DNA of 53,571 nt from Lachnospiraceae bacterium (GCA_016291405.1 JAEEXG010000012.1:1-53571); one strand, 5' to 3'. Shown: positions 8,392-17,750, counted from the stretch's first letter. The notes: a model not told the origin generated them from the letters alone. Numbers and translations are program-made.

Positions 8392-9621
8392 ATGGGATTA
8401 ATTAAATCTGTTTTAGGTGTTGCCGGACAGGCAGCAATGAGCACACTTCAGGATCAGTGGAAAGAGTTCTTTGTTTGTGACTCAATGGATGAAAGTGTAT
8501 TGGTTACAAAGGGAATTAAGCGTTCTAAGAATAACAAGGGTTCTGACAACGTAATTTCAAACGGATCAGGAATCGTAGTAGCAGACGGTCAGTGTATGAT
8601 TATCGTTGAGCAGGGTAAGGTAGTTGAAATCTGTGCCGAGCCCGGTCAGTTTACATACGATACTTCATCAGAACCTTCAATTTTTGCAGGTAATTTGGGA
8701 GAAAGCATCGTTGAATCCTTTAAGACAATGGGTAAGCGTTTCACATTCGGTGGCGATACCGCAAAGGATCAAAGAGTTTATTATTTTAATACAAAAGAAA
8801 TCATTGACAATAAGTTCGGTACCGCAAACCCCGTAAACTTTAAGATCAGTGATAAAGAAATCGGATTAAACTTAAACATCACGCTTAAGTGTTCCGGTAT
8901 CTACACATATAAGATTGTAGATCCTCTTCTTTTCTACACAAACGTTTGCGGTAACGTAGAAAATCAGTACAGAAGAGATAAGATTGATTCTACATTAAAG
9001 GCTGAATTTATCGCTTCACTTTCAACAGGTCTTGCAGCATTATCCGCTCAAGGAATGATGCCCGACCAGATTACAGGCGACAATCCTCTTTTGGCTGATG
9101 CCATGAGAGAAGCTTTATCCGATAAGTGGACAAAGTTAAGAGGTATTTCAATTGTAAGCATTGCAATGGCACCTCCCGTAGTAAGCGACAAGGATCTTCA
9201 GCTTATTCAGGATGCTCAGAGAGCAGCTTTCAATTCAAACGCAAATATGGCTGCAGGTACATTGGTTTCAGCACAGGCTGATGCTATGAGAGCAGCTGCA
9301 AATAATGCAAACGGCGCAATGAACGGCTTTATGGGAATGAACATGGCTCAGGGAATGGGCGGCGTAAACGCAGCTTCACTTTTCCAGATGGGTCAGCAAC
9401 AGCAGGCTCCCGCAGGCCAGAGTGCACAGGTTCAGGGTTGGACATGTTCTTGCGGCGCAGTTAACCAGGGCAATTTCTGCTCATCATGCGGAGCAAAGAG
9501 ACCTGCAGGCGCACCTTTATACAAGTGCGACAAGTGCGGTTGGACACCGGAAGATCCCACAAATCCTCCTAAGTTCTGTCCTCAGTGCGGCGATCCCTTT
9601 ACAGATGACGACAAACAGTAA
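8392..9621 (+). CDS. SPFH-domain protein with double zinc ribbon (YdjI-like)
   Basis: The 409-aa protein carries an N-terminal SPFH/prohibitin-like domain of the YdjI or 'virion core protein' type (about residues 20-270; note VVADGQCMIIVEQGKVVEIC and VYYFNTKEIIDNKFGTANP). A Met/Gln/Asn-rich linker (about 290-340) and two C-terminal zinc ribbons follow: CSCGAVNQGNFCSSCG and CDKCGWTPEDPTNPPKFCPQCG. SPFH proteins form membrane-associated ring or cage scaffolds. In Bacillus subtilis YdjI works with YdjG/YdjH to localise the PspA homologue YdjF, but no PspA gene is present here. The next gene encodes a zinc-ribbon membrane protein, as in that module. Domain assignment is firm; envelope-stress function is inferred. 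Confidence 0.82.
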   Translation: MGLIKSVLGVAGQAAMSTLQDQWKEFFVCDSMDESVLVTKGIKRSKNNKGSDNVISNGSGIVVADGQCMIIVEQGKVVEICAEPGQFTYDTSSEPSIFAGNLGESIVESFKTMGKRFTFGGDTAKDQRVYYFNTKEIIDNKFGTANPVNFKISDKEIGLNLNITLKCSGIYTYKIVDPLLFYTNVCGNVENQYRRDKIDSTLKAEFIASLSTGLAALSAQGMMPDQITGDNPLLADAMREALSDKWTKLRGISIVSIAMAPPVVSDKDLQLIQDAQRAAFNSNANMAAGTLVSAQADAMRAAANNANGAMNGFMGMNMAQGMGGVNAASLFQMGQQQQAPAGQSAQVQGWTCSCGAVNQGNFCSSCGAKRPAGAPLYKCDKCGWTPEDPTNPPKFCPQCGDPFTDDDKQ

Positions 9622-9635
9622 AATCGGAGATTAAA

Positions 9636-10724
9636 ATGGCAGACTTACAGGAATATAAATGCCCATGCTGCGGCGGGGCGATTGAATTCAATTCGACACT
9701 TCAAAAGCTTAAGTGTCCTTTCTGCGACACTGAGTTTGAGATGGACGCCTTAAAATCTTTTGACGAAGATATTAAGGACGAAGGAAGCGATGATTACACC
9801 TGGCAGTCTCAGGCAGGAGAAGAGTGGCAGGAAGGTGAGACTAACGGTATCAATTCCTATTCCTGCAAATCCTGTGGCGGAGAAATCATTACTGATGCCA
9901 CCACAGCCGCCACCTCATGTCCCTACTGCGGTAACCCCGTTGTGTTAAAAGGACAGTTAAGCGGCGTTTTAAAGCCTGATTTTGTAATTCCTTTTAAACT
10001 TGATAAAGAAGCTGCAATGGAAAAGATGAAGAACCATTTAAAGGGAAAGAAACTTCTTCCAAAGAGCTTTAGCAGTGAACAGCACATTGAAGAAATAAAA
10101 GGAATTTACGTGCCTTACTGGCTTTTTGATACTGACGTAGACGCAAAGCTTCGTTATAAAGCCACGAAGGTTACAAGATGGGACGATTCAAAGTTTAATT
10201 ACAAAAGGACTGATTACTTTAGCGTATCAAGAGCCGGTAAGATAGCCTTTGAAAAAGTTCCCGTTGACGGCTCTTCAAAAATGGACGATACCTTGATGGA
10301 GTCCTTAGAGCCCTTTAAGTTTAAGGAAGCAACTTCCTTTAATGCAGCTTATTTAGCCGGCTACATGGCAGATAAGTATGACGTTACCGACGTTCAGTCA
10401 CAGGAGAGAGCAAACGAGAGAGTAAAGGTAGCTACGATAAATGCCTTTACAAGAACCGTTGAAGGCTATGACTCCGTAGACATTGAAGGAACAAGCCTTA
10501 GACTTAAAAATGCTACAGCCAAGTATGCTTTATATCCTGTATGGATATTAAATACAAACTGGAACGGACAAAAATTTGTCTTTGCAATGAACGGTCAAAC
10601 CGGTAAATTTGTCGGTAACCTTCCTTGTGACAAAGGTCTGTTTTGGAAGTATTTCTTTAGAACCTTTGCAATCACCTCGGTAATTGCTTTGGTTGCACAG
10701 TTTGTTTTAAATCTTGTTATGTAG
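9636..10724 (+). CDS. TFIIB-type zinc-ribbon membrane protein (YdjG-like)
   Basis: The 362-aa protein has two N-terminal zinc ribbons, CPCCGGAIEFNSTLQKLKCPFC (first and last Cys pairs CPCC and CPFC, about residues 9-30) and SCKSCGGEIITDATTAATSCPYCG (about 69-92, shown by CKSC and CPYC). A soluble domain beginning PDFVIPFKLDKEAAMEKM follows, and one C-terminal transmembrane segment near residues 337-360. This resembles B. subtilis YdjG, which recruits an SPFH partner to the membrane. It begins 14 bases after the SPFH gene and is followed 11 bases later by a small membrane protein, so all three are probably co-expressed. The biochemical role is not known. Confidence 0.75.
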   Translation: MADLQEYKCPCCGGAIEFNSTLQKLKCPFCDTEFEMDALKSFDEDIKDEGSDDYTWQSQAGEEWQEGETNGINSYSCKSCGGEIITDATTAATSCPYCGNPVVLKGQLSGVLKPDFVIPFKLDKEAAMEKMKNHLKGKKLLPKSFSSEQHIEEIKGIYVPYWLFDTDVDAKLRYKATKVTRWDDSKFNYKRTDYFSVSRAGKIAFEKVPVDGSSKMDDTLMESLEPFKFKEATSFNAAYLAGYMADKYDVTDVQSQERANERVKVATINAFTRTVEGYDSVDIEGTSLRLKNATAKYALYPVWILNTNWNGQKFVFAMNGQTGKFVGNLPCDKGLFWKYFFRTFAITSVIALVAQFVLNLVM

Positions 10725-10735
10725 GAGGCTTACAA

Positions 10736-11011
10736 ATGAATACGATACTTACGATAGTTTCTTTGACCGGCACTCCCACATCGGATTTTGACTGGGTTAA
10801 GGCCATTATAATAGCTCTGTCTATCGGGTTACTTGCCGCATTTATTACGGCAATGTCTTTAAAGGGTCAGCTTACAAGCGTTTACAAAAACGACTCAGCG
10901 GCTGATTACACAAAGAGCGGAAGCTTTAAGCTTGAAACAAAAAGAGACACGTTTCTTTATTCAAAAACTGAAAAAGAAGCAAAGCCTCAAAGCAATTCAA
11001 ACAATGGCTGA
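10736..11011 (+). CDS. Small single-pass membrane protein of the SPFH operon
   Basis: This 91-aa protein is not recognised as a named family. It has a hydrophobic segment at about residues 20-43 (AIIIALSIGLLAAFITAM) and a charged Lys/Ser-rich tail. The ribosome site TAGGAGG is strong, and the gene sits 11 bases after the YdjG-like gene and directly before a terminator. It could be an accessory subunit anchoring the zinc-ribbon/SPFH complex in the membrane; this is inferred only from position. Confidence 0.65.
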   Translation: MNTILTIVSLTGTPTSDFDWVKAIIIALSIGLLAAFITAMSLKGQLTSVYKNDSAADYTKSGSFKLETKRDTFLYSKTEKEAKPQSNSNNG

Positions 11012-11021
11012 TAATTAGACA

Positions 11022-11055
11022 AAAGGAGTAAATCGAAGCATCGGTTTACTCCTTT
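11022..11055 (+). terminator. Terminator hairpin after the SPFH operon
   Basis: A 15-bp stem (one G-T pair) AAAGGAGTAAATCGA / TCGGTTTACTCCTTT with loop AGCA follows the last gene by 10 bases. The following T tract is short (CTATTACTTT). Confidence 0.75.
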
Positions 11056-11069
11056 CTATTACTTTAATA

Positions 11070-11098
11070 TTGACGTTTGTCCTTAAAAAAGGTAGGAT
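11070..11098 (+). promoter_or_regulatory. Sigma-A-type promoter for aspS
   Basis: TTGACG (11070-11075), a 17-nt spacer and TAGGAT (11093-11098) lie 46 bases upstream of the aspS start and after a terminator. No T-box leader was recognised in the short leader. Confidence 0.6.
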
Positions 11099-11144
11099 AA
11101 ATAAGATGTTTTTCGATTAATAAAGCGTTTAGCGTGGAGGAAAT

Positions 11145-12911
11145 ATGACACAGTCAAGAACACATAATTGTAATGAGTTAAGGATCGAAAATGTGGGTGA
11201 ACGTGTTACCTTGGTTGGATGGTATGAAAATATCCGCCGAGTTTCAAAAAACTTAGGTTTTGTGGTTTTAAGAGACTTTTACGGCACCACACAGATAGTT
11301 CCCGAAACAGAAGAAATGATGGAAAAGTTCTTAAGCGTAAACTGCGAATCTACACTTTTGGTTGAAGGTGTGGTTAGAGAACGTTCCAGCAAGAACAATA
11401 AAATTGCTACAGGCGATATCGAAGTTGTTCCCGAAAGAGTGGAAGTGCTCGGTAAGTGCATTTACAACGAACTTCCCTTTGAAATCAACCGTTCAAGAGA
11501 GGCTGATGAGAACACTCGTTTAAAGTATAGATATTTGGATTTACGTAATCCGGATGTTAAGAGAAAAATCGTGCTTCGTTCTAAGATTGTTGCCGATTTA
11601 AGAAAGGCAATGACAGATCACGATTTCTTGGAAATCACAACACCTATTTTAACGGCTTCCAGCCCCGAAGGAGCAAGAGATTACCTCGTGCCTGCACGTA
11701 ATCACCCCGGTAAGTTCTACGCCCTTCCTCAGGCTCCTCAGCAGTTTAAACAGCTTCTTATGACAGCAGGATTCGACAGATACTTCCAGATTGCTCCCTG
11801 CTTCAGAGACGAAGATGCAAGAGCCGACCGTTCACCCGGTGAATTCTATCAGCTTGATATGGAAATGGCATTTGCTTCTCAGGAAGACGTATTTGCGGTT
11901 ATCGAGGATGTACTTCCTCCCATATTTGAAAAGTACGGAACATACAGCGTAGCTTCAAAGGCTCCCTTTACAAGAATCGGATACAACGAAGCAATGGAAA
12001 AGTACGGTTCCGATAAGCCTGACCTTAGAATCAAGCTTCATGTAGATGATGTAACAGATTTACTTTCAGATTGCGGATTTGAAGCATTTGCAGGAAACGT
12101 AATTAAGGCAGTTAAGATTGATAACTTTACAAACACACGTAAAGAAATCGATGCCATGATAGATGAAGTTTTCGTTACCACAGCCAATAAGGTTTACTGG
12201 TTTAAGGTAGATGAAAACGGAGAACTTGTAGGCGGTATTTCAAAGTTCTTACAGGAAAAGAAAGACGAAATCAAGAAGGCACTTAATTTAACAACAGGTG
12301 ACTTTGTTGCAGTAACAGCAGGAAAGAAGCTTGTGGCTCAGAAGACAGCCGGTGCCGTAATCAAGATTTTTGGTAACAAGATCGATCATTGTATCGACAG
12401 AGAAAGATATGAATTCTGCTGGATCGTAGACTTCCCTATGTATGAAATCGGTGAAGAAAGCGGACAGATCGAATTCTGCCACAATCCTTTCTCAATGCCT
12501 CAGGGCGGAAAGAAAGCGCTTTTGGAAGAGGATCCTTTAACAATCAACGCTTACCAGTACGACCTTGTTGTAAACGGTATTGAATTATCATCAGGTGCCG
12601 TTAGAAACCATGATCCCGAAATCATGATTGAAGCATTTAAGATTGTAGGTCTTGGTGAAGATGCCGTTAAGGCTAAGTTCCCCGCTATGTACAATGCATT
12701 CTGCTACGGAGCTCCTCCGCACGCAGGTATTGCACCCGGTGTTGACCGTATGATTATGCTTCTTACAGCAGATCAGACAATCCGTGAGATCATTCCTTTC
12801 CCTATGAACAAGAATGCTCAGGACTTAATGATGGGCTCACCTTCAGAGGTAGACAAAAAGCAGCTTGACGATGTTCACATCCAGGTTGTGTTACCTAAGA
12901 AAGAAGATTAA
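11145..12911 (+). CDS. aspS: Aspartate-tRNA ligase
   Basis: This class II synthetase charges tRNA-Asp with aspartate in the cytosol. Its 588 aa match the bacterial-type enzyme with the extra GAD insertion domain. An N-terminal OB-fold anticodon-binding domain (about residues 1-105) precedes the catalytic core. Motif 2 is seen as CFRDEDARADRSPGEFYQLD (about 223-242) and motif 3 as GIAPGVDRMIMLL (about 533-545). The GAD insert lies roughly between residues 290 and 420. The gene stands alone between a promoter and a terminator, with ribosome site GTGGAGG. Confidence 0.95.
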   Translation: MTQSRTHNCNELRIENVGERVTLVGWYENIRRVSKNLGFVVLRDFYGTTQIVPETEEMMEKFLSVNCESTLLVEGVVRERSSKNNKIATGDIEVVPERVEVLGKCIYNELPFEINRSREADENTRLKYRYLDLRNPDVKRKIVLRSKIVADLRKAMTDHDFLEITTPILTASSPEGARDYLVPARNHPGKFYALPQAPQQFKQLLMTAGFDRYFQIAPCFRDEDARADRSPGEFYQLDMEMAFASQEDVFAVIEDVLPPIFEKYGTYSVASKAPFTRIGYNEAMEKYGSDKPDLRIKLHVDDVTDLLSDCGFEAFAGNVIKAVKIDNFTNTRKEIDAMIDEVFVTTANKVYWFKVDENGELVGGISKFLQEKKDEIKKALNLTTGDFVAVTAGKKLVAQKTAGAVIKIFGNKIDHCIDRERYEFCWIVDFPMYEIGEESGQIEFCHNPFSMPQGGKKALLEEDPLTINAYQYDLVVNGIELSSGAVRNHDPEIMIEAFKIVGLGEDAVKAKFPAMYNAFCYGAPPHAGIAPGVDRMIMLLTADQTIREIIPFPMNKNAQDLMMGSPSEVDKKQLDDVHIQVVLPKKED

Positions 12912-12920
12912 TACAAAAAT

Positions 12921-12952
12921 AAAACGCAGGATGAAAATCCTGCGTTTTTTAA
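12921..12952 (+). terminator. Rho-independent terminator of aspS
   Basis: A 12-bp stem AAAACGCAGGAT / ATCCTGCGTTTT with GAAA tetraloop and T run. It lies between the convergent aspS and TetR genes and can also serve the minus strand (AAAA before the stem). Confidence 0.9.
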
Positions 12953-12959
12953 TTCAAAA

Positions 12960-13586
12960 TTATTCGTTAAAAAGTCCTTTTGTGATATCAAAGATTACTT
13001 TGTAGATATCCTTTGAAAACTTTATCTTTTTATCATCAGTGAGTTTACCCGAAAGGGCATAAACAAATGTAAGCTTTGTTAAGTAGGAGTTTAAAACAAG
13101 ATTACAATGGGCTGCATTTGCCTGGGACTGACTCGATTTACCCTCCATTGCCTTAAAGGTTTCTTTGGTTATTTCCAAAGGCTTTTCAAAGAGCCATTTG
13201 TTGTATTTTTCAAGTACTTCATCATCGTGAACCTGTTCAAGCATCAGCACTCTTAAAACCTTATTAAAATAGGGGTCAAAGAGGTATTTCGTAATGTAGA
13301 TGTTTGAAAGCCAGTCAAAAGAAGAAAGATCCAAAACAGCCTTTACTTCTTCTGATTTAGGAATGGCGTCGATGATTTCTTTAAAAATACCTTCGGCCTT
13401 TTCTTCAAATTCATCAATGATGTTATCTAAGATTTCGTGTTTGCTTTTAAAGTGGTGATAGTAGGAGCTTTCCTTGATTCCCACAGCTTTTGCCAGGTCT
13501 CTTATGGATGTGCTTTCATATCCATGGTCAGAAATAAAGTCAAGCGCCGCATCTTTTAAAAGTTGCTTAGTGTCTTTCTTTTTCAT
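12960..13586 (-). CDS. TetR/AcrR-family transcriptional regulator
   Basis: The 208-aa protein has the TetR N-terminal helix-turn-helix (about residues 8-55: LLKDAALDFISDHGYESTSI, then RDLAKAVGIKESSYYHHFKS) and a ligand-binding C-terminal domain without a recognised specificity. Directly upstream lies a near-consensus promoter whose spacer is filled by an imperfect palindrome, so autoregulation is likely. The preceding gene on the strand is the cytidylate-kinase-like gene at the end of the liv operon, but the private promoter argues for separate control. Targets are unknown. Confidence 0.87.
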   Translation of the reverse strand: MKKKDTKQLLKDAALDFISDHGYESTSIRDLAKAVGIKESSYYHHFKSKHEILDNIIDEFEEKAEGIFKEIIDAIPKSEEVKAVLDLSSFDWLSNIYITKYLFDPYFNKVLRVLMLEQVHDDEVLEKYNKWLFEKPLEITKETFKAMEGKSSQSQANAAHCNLVLNSYLTKLTFVYALSGKLTDDKKIKFSKDIYKVIFDITKGLFNE

Positions 13587-13622
13587 CTTGTAACCCTTTC
13601 AAATAGTTTTTTCCCCAAATTC

Positions 13623-13651
13623 ATATTATCTAACACCCGTTAGAGTGTCAA
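13623..13651 (-). promoter_or_regulatory. Promoter with embedded operator for the TetR gene
   Basis: On the minus strand TTGACA (13651-13646), exactly 17 nt, then TAATAT (13628-13623). The spacer carries an imperfect 20-bp palindrome at 13631-13650 with arms TGACAC and GTGTTA. A repressor bound there would cover the -35 box and spacer. Confidence 0.75.
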
Positions 13652-13657
13652 TAAACA

Positions 13658-14275
13658 CTATTTAAACTTAACATCCATATATGCTTTTATTTCTTCCACG
13701 CACTTTTCAAATCCAAGCTTTGAAGAGTCAAGGCAAAGATCGTAGTTTCTTGCATCCGTCCACTGACGCTTGGTGTGAGAGTAGTAGTAGTCGGCTCTTG
13801 CCTTGTCTGTCTTTATAATATACTTTTCAAGCTCCTTTTTGCTCATGGAGTGCTTTTTCCCTGCCTGTTCAATCAAAAAGTCCATGGGAGCGTGCACAAA
13901 TACGCTTATTACATCATCTCTGTCTTTTAAGATGTAGTCTGCGGCGCGGCCTATGATAATGCAGGATTCTTTATCTGCCAAATCCTTTATTATTTTAGCC
14001 TGGTAGTTAAACAGGTTTTCTTCCCCTGTAAAACGTGAATCGGAAGGATTTAACACCTTTCCGCCGTAACGCTTTTTCTTAAAGAGCCTAAATACTTTAC
14101 CTGACTTTTCATCAGCGTTTGCAAATAAGGCTACGTTTATTCCGCTTTCCTCTGAGGCCTTTGTAATGAGGTCTTTATCGTAATACTCTACGCCAAGTTC
14201 TTTTGCAAGCATCTGTCCGATGGTGCGTCCGCCGGAACCGTACTGTCTTGCGATGGTGATAACGAATTTTTTCAT
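13658..14275 (-). CDS. Cytidylate-kinase-like P-loop protein
   Basis: The 205-aa protein belongs to the AAA-type cytidylate-kinase-like family (Cytidylate_kin2), whose members are distinct from housekeeping Cmk and mostly of unknown substrate. The P-loop ARQYGSGGRTIG lies at about residues 9-20, followed by YYDKDLITKASEESG (about 31-45). An Arg/Tyr-rich lid region near 160-175 contains KARADYYYSHTKRQW. It starts 12 bases after livF, so it is probably the last gene of the liv transcript. Such genes often sit near transporters or sensors, possibly as nucleotide-dependent regulators; this is inference. Confidence 0.8.
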   Translation of the reverse strand: MKKFVITIARQYGSGGRTIGQMLAKELGVEYYDKDLITKASEESGINVALFANADEKSGKVFRLFKKKRYGGKVLNPSDSRFTGEENLFNYQAKIIKDLADKESCIIIGRAADYILKDRDDVISVFVHAPMDFLIEQAGKKHSMSKKELEKYIIKTDKARADYYYSHTKRQWTDARNYDLCLDSSKLGFEKCVEEIKAYMDVKFK

Positions 14276-14287
14276 TTAAGTGCCTCC

Positions 14288-14998
14288 TTATTCGCCCAAA
14301 TAAGCTTTCTTAATAGAATCATCGTTTAAAAGATCTTTAGCATTTCCTTCAAGCACAATCTTACCGGTTTCGAGAACGTAGGCTCTGTCTGCAATTGATA
14401 AAGCCTTCTTAGCATTCTGCTCAACCAATAAAACCGTTGTGCCGCTTGCACTTACTTCTTTTATAATATCAAAAATCTCATTAACAAAGATAGGAGATAA
14501 GCCCATTGAAGGCTCGTCCATAAGAATGATGGAAGGATGGCTCATCAAAGCTCGTCCCATGGCAAGCATCTGTTGCTCACCGCCCGATAATGTACCCGCA
14601 AGCTGGTTCTTTCTTTCCTTAAGGCGAGGGAAGCGGGTGTAGACCATTTCAAGGGTTTCTTCAATTTCTTTTTTATCTTTTCTGGTATAAGCACCCATTT
14701 TAAGGTTTTGTAAAACGCTTAATTCCTGGAATACTCTTCTTCCTTCCGGAACGTGTGCCATGCCCATGCTTACGATTTTATGCCCCGGCACATTTGTTAT
14801 GTCTTTATCTTCAAATGTAACCGTTCCTTTGGAAGCCTGAATAAGACCGCTTATGGCGTGAAGAGTGGTGGTCTTTCCCGCACCGTTTGCGCCGATAAGG
14901 GCAATAACTTCGCCTTTATTTACTTCAAAATCTATTCCTTTTATTGCCTCGATAACACCGTAGTGTACATGGAGGTCTTTTACGCTAAGCATTGCCAT
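14288..14998 (-). CDS. livF: Branched-chain amino acid ABC transporter ATPase LivF
   Basis: This is the second ATP-binding subunit of the high-affinity leucine/isoleucine/valine importer. The 236-aa protein shows Walker A GANGAGKTT (about residues 36-44), signature LSGGEQQML (about 136-144), Walker B SIILMDEPSMGLSP and the H-loop region (TVLLVEQN, where Q-N replaces the usual H as in many LivF proteins). It sits two bases after livG in the order livK-H-M-G-F, the usual gene order. Specificity for branched-chain amino acids is inferred from family; related members import amides or urea. Confidence 0.9.
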   Translation of the reverse strand: MAMLSVKDLHVHYGVIEAIKGIDFEVNKGEVIALIGANGAGKTTTLHAISGLIQASKGTVTFEDKDITNVPGHKIVSMGMAHVPEGRRVFQELSVLQNLKMGAYTRKDKKEIEETLEMVYTRFPRLKERKNQLAGTLSGGEQQMLAMGRALMSHPSIILMDEPSMGLSPIFVNEIFDIIKEVSASGTTVLLVEQNAKKALSIADRAYVLETGKIVLEGNAKDLLNDDSIKKAYLGE

Positions 14999-15000
14999 TT

Positions 15001-15765
15001 TTATTCTCCTAAATAAGCCGTAATAACTTCGGGATTGTTTAAAACTTCAGATGTGGGGCCTTCGCAAAGCACGCGACCAAAGTTTAAAACAGTAAGTCTT
15101 TCACATATTCCGGAAACCAACTTCATGTCGTGTTCAATCAAAAGAATGGTTAAGTTAAAGTTCTTTCTTATGAAAGAAATTGTCTCCATCAATTCCTTTG
15201 TTTCATTGGGGTTCATGCCCGCAGCCGGCTCATCCAAAAGTAAGAGCTTAGGGTCTGTGGCAAGAGCTCTTGCTATTTCAAGTTTTCTTTGCTTACCGTA
15301 AGGAAGCTGAGAGGCTTTTAAATCGGCTTCTTTGTCTAAATCAAATACCTTTAAAAGCTCCATAGCCTTTTCATTCATTTCTTTTTCGACTTTAAAGTAC
15401 TTTGGAAGCCTTAAAACAGCAGAAAGGGTAGAATACTCAAATCTGTTATGAAGTCCTACCTTAACGTTATCCAAAACGCTCATATCGGAAAAGAGTCTGA
15501 TGTTTTGGAAGGTTCTTGCAATACCTTCTTTGTTGATGGCAATTGTAGGCTGACCGGTAATATCTTTTCCGTCAAGCTTAATGATTCCAACATCAGGCTT
15601 ATAAACGCCTGTAAGCAAGTTAAATACTGTGGTTTTACCTGCTCCGTTAGGACCGATAAGACCGTACAATTCACCTTCGTTGATTGTTAAGTTAAATTCA
15701 TCAACGGCACGAAGTCCACCGAATGAAATGGATAAGTTGTTTACAGAAAGCATTTCTTTAGCCAT
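15001..15765 (-). CDS. livG: Branched-chain amino acid ABC transporter ATPase LivG
   Basis: First ATP-binding subunit of the importer, 254 aa. Walker [15 protein letters not shown], signature [15 protein letters not shown], Walker [14 protein letters not shown] and H-loop [17 protein letters not shown] are all visible. The C-terminal extension ending EVITAYLGE is typical of LivG. Its start codon overlaps the livM stop by one base (TAATG), indicating translational coupling with the permease. Confidence 0.92.
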   Translation of the reverse strand: MAKEMLSVNNLSISFGGLRAVDEFNLTINEGELYGLIGPNGAGKTTVFNLLTGVYKPDVGIIKLDGKDITGQPTIAINKEGIARTFQNIRLFSDMSVLDNVKVGLHNRFEYSTLSAVLRLPKYFKVEKEMNEKAMELLKVFDLDKEADLKASQLPYGKQRKLEIARALATDPKLLLLDEPAAGMNPNETKELMETISFIRKNFNLTILLIEHDMKLVSGICERLTVLNFGRVLCEGPTSEVLNNPEVITAYLGE

Positions 15766-16856
15766 TACTGTACCTCCTTTTCATCCGTTTTCTTTTTAAA
15801 GATATTGATCTTTGAAAGAAGAACATCTCTTTTGGCTCTTGCTGAAGGAGACCAGTTTATAAGCATCATTGCGATTAATACAACCGCATAAATAAGCATA
15901 CGATAGTTACTTAAGAAGCGAAGCTTCTCGGGTAAAAGTACCAAAATAACTGTTGCGATAACGGAGCCTCTTATGTTTCCGATTCCGCCAAGCACTACGT
16001 AAACCAAGATCATGATTGACATGTTGTATCCAAAGTTTTTGCTTGACGAAGCAAGGGTTGAAAGGGAGCTTGCGTACAAAACTCCTGCAACACCTGCCAA
16101 AGCCGCGGAAATGGTGAAGGCAAGCATTTTATATTTAGTAACGTTAATGCCTGTAGCTTCTGCGGCAATTCTGTTATCTCTTATAGCCATAACCGCACGG
16201 CCTGTGCGTGAATTAACTAAGTTTAATACGATAATCAAAGTAATGAGCACTAAGATTACGCATGCTGTAAAAGAAACCGTAAAGGAAAGACCTGTAATTC
16301 CCAAAGGTCCCTTTATTATCATTTCGCCCGAGTCTTCTAAGTTAAGAGCTGCCTGATCCTTTAATGAAATATGAAAGCCCTTTGAATCTTTTCCAAGGAA
16401 AACTGCGGCGCAAACGTTTTTAATGATTTCGCCGAAGGCAAGGGTTACGATTGCAAGGTAGTCACCCTTAAGCCTTAAAACGGGGATGCCGATTAAGAAT
16501 CCAAATAACCCTGCAAGCAAAGCGCCTGCCACAATGCAGATAAGAAGTAAGAGAGGCTTAAAGGTAAGCACTTCTCCCAATGTCTTATAAAGGATGGCAC
16601 CGGTAAAAGCACCGATACACATAAAGCCTGCATGGCCCAAGCTTAATTCACCAAGGATACCAACGGTTAAGTTTAATGAAACCGCCATTATGATGTAATA
16701 GCAAAACTGAATAAGCAAACCCTTCATGGAGTTTGACATTACACCGCCCAGGATTAAAGACTGACAAAGAATGTAAGCCACAATCACGATTGCGTAGGTT
16801 ATTGTATTTTGTTTAAAGGTTTTGTCGGAGTTAAATTTGTTTATTAATGTTTTCAT
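15765..16856 (-). CDS. livM: Branched-chain amino acid ABC transporter permease LivM
   Basis: This 363-aa inner-membrane permease has about nine to ten hydrophobic segments. The family feature is the cytoplasmic coupling loop [23 protein letters not shown] (read as [17 protein letters not shown], about residues 215-231), which contacts the ATPases. [16 protein letters not shown] near residues 70-85 is the typical LivM signature. It lies 9 bases after livH and overlaps livG by one base. It pairs with LivH to form the transmembrane channel. Confidence 0.92.
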   Translation of the reverse strand: MKTLINKFNSDKTFKQNTITYAIVIVAYILCQSLILGGVMSNSMKGLLIQFCYYIIMAVSLNLTVGILGELSLGHAGFMCIGAFTGAILYKTLGEVLTFKPLLLLICIVAGALLAGLFGFLIGIPVLRLKGDYLAIVTLAFGEIIKNVCAAVFLGKDSKGFHISLKDQAALNLEDSGEMIIKGPLGITGLSFTVSFTACVILVLITLIIVLNLVNSRTGRAVMAIRDNRIAAEATGINVTKYKMLAFTISAALAGVAGVLYASSLSTLASSSKNFGYNMSIMILVYVVLGGIGNIRGSVIATVILVLLPEKLRFLSNYRMLIYAVVLIAMMLINWSPSARAKRDVLLSKINIFKKKTDEKEVQ

Positions 16857-16865
16857 GCTGCCTCC

Positions 16866-17750
16866 TTAGACCTTTTCCATTATTTTCTTACCAAGTATTC
16901 CTGTAGGCTTTACAAGTAACACGATAATCAAAGCCGCAAACACGATAGCGTCTGAAAGCTGGGTTGAAATATAAGCTTTCGCAAGTGTTTCAAGAATACC
17001 TAAAATAATGCCGCCGATAAAAGCTCCGGGAATTGAACCGATACCTCCGAATACCGCAGCCACAAAGGCTTTTATACCGGGCATTGAACCTGTATAGGGT
17101 GTTAATGAAGGATATGATGAGCAAAGAAGCACGCCCGCAACAGCAGCAAGGGCTGAACCGATAGCAAAGGTTAATGCGATGGTCGCATTTACGTTTATTC
17201 CCATTAAGGAAGCCGCGCCTTTATCTTCGGATACAGCAAGCATTGCCTGGCCTGCCTTTGTTTTTCCAACAAATATCGTTAACGCTGTCATAATGATGAT
17301 GCAAAGAATGATTGTAACCAAGGTTTCGCCTGTGATGGTTATCTGTCCGCCAAAAAGCTTTACAGGGGGAAGACTAATCACTGATTTAAATACCTTAGCA
17401 TCCGCACCAAATAAAATGAGGGCTAAGTTTTGTAAGAGGTAACTTACGCCGATTGCGGTAATAAGCACCGCAAGGGGAGAGCCTGCATTTCTTAAAGGCT
17501 TGTATGCGATTCTTTCGATTGTGATTCCAAGGAAAGTGCAAAGAAACATTGCAATAAGCACTGTGACAAGAGGGTTAAAGCCAAGAGCGCTTGTGATTAA
17601 GAACACAGCGTAAGCGCCCACCATGATGATGTCTCCGTGAGCAAAGTTAAGCATCTTAGCGATTCCGTAAACCATCGTATAGCCAAGGGCTATTATGGCA
17701 TAAACGCTTCCAAGGCTTATTCCGTTAATGATGTTTGTAAGAAAACTCAT
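16866..17750 (-). CDS. livH: Branched-chain amino acid ABC transporter permease LivH
   Basis: This 294-aa inner-membrane permease starts with INGISLGSVYAIIALGYTMV and carries MLNFAHGDIIMVGAYAVF (about residues 33-50), both hallmark LivH segments. About eight hydrophobic helices are visible, and a coupling loop near AMLAVSEDKGAASLMGI. It is separated from livK by 158 bases containing a strong hairpin, which probably sets a lower expression level than the binding protein. Confidence 0.92.
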   Translation of the reverse strand: MSFLTNIINGISLGSVYAIIALGYTMVYGIAKMLNFAHGDIIMVGAYAVFLITSALGFNPLVTVLIAMFLCTFLGITIERIAYKPLRNAGSPLAVLITAIGVSYLLQNLALILFGADAKVFKSVISLPPVKLFGGQITITGETLVTIILCIIIMTALTIFVGKTKAGQAMLAVSEDKGAASLMGINVNATIALTFAIGSALAAVAGVLLCSSYPSLTPYTGSMPGIKAFVAAVFGGIGSIPGAFIGGIILGILETLAKAYISTQLSDAIVFAALIIVLLVKPTGILGKKIMEKV

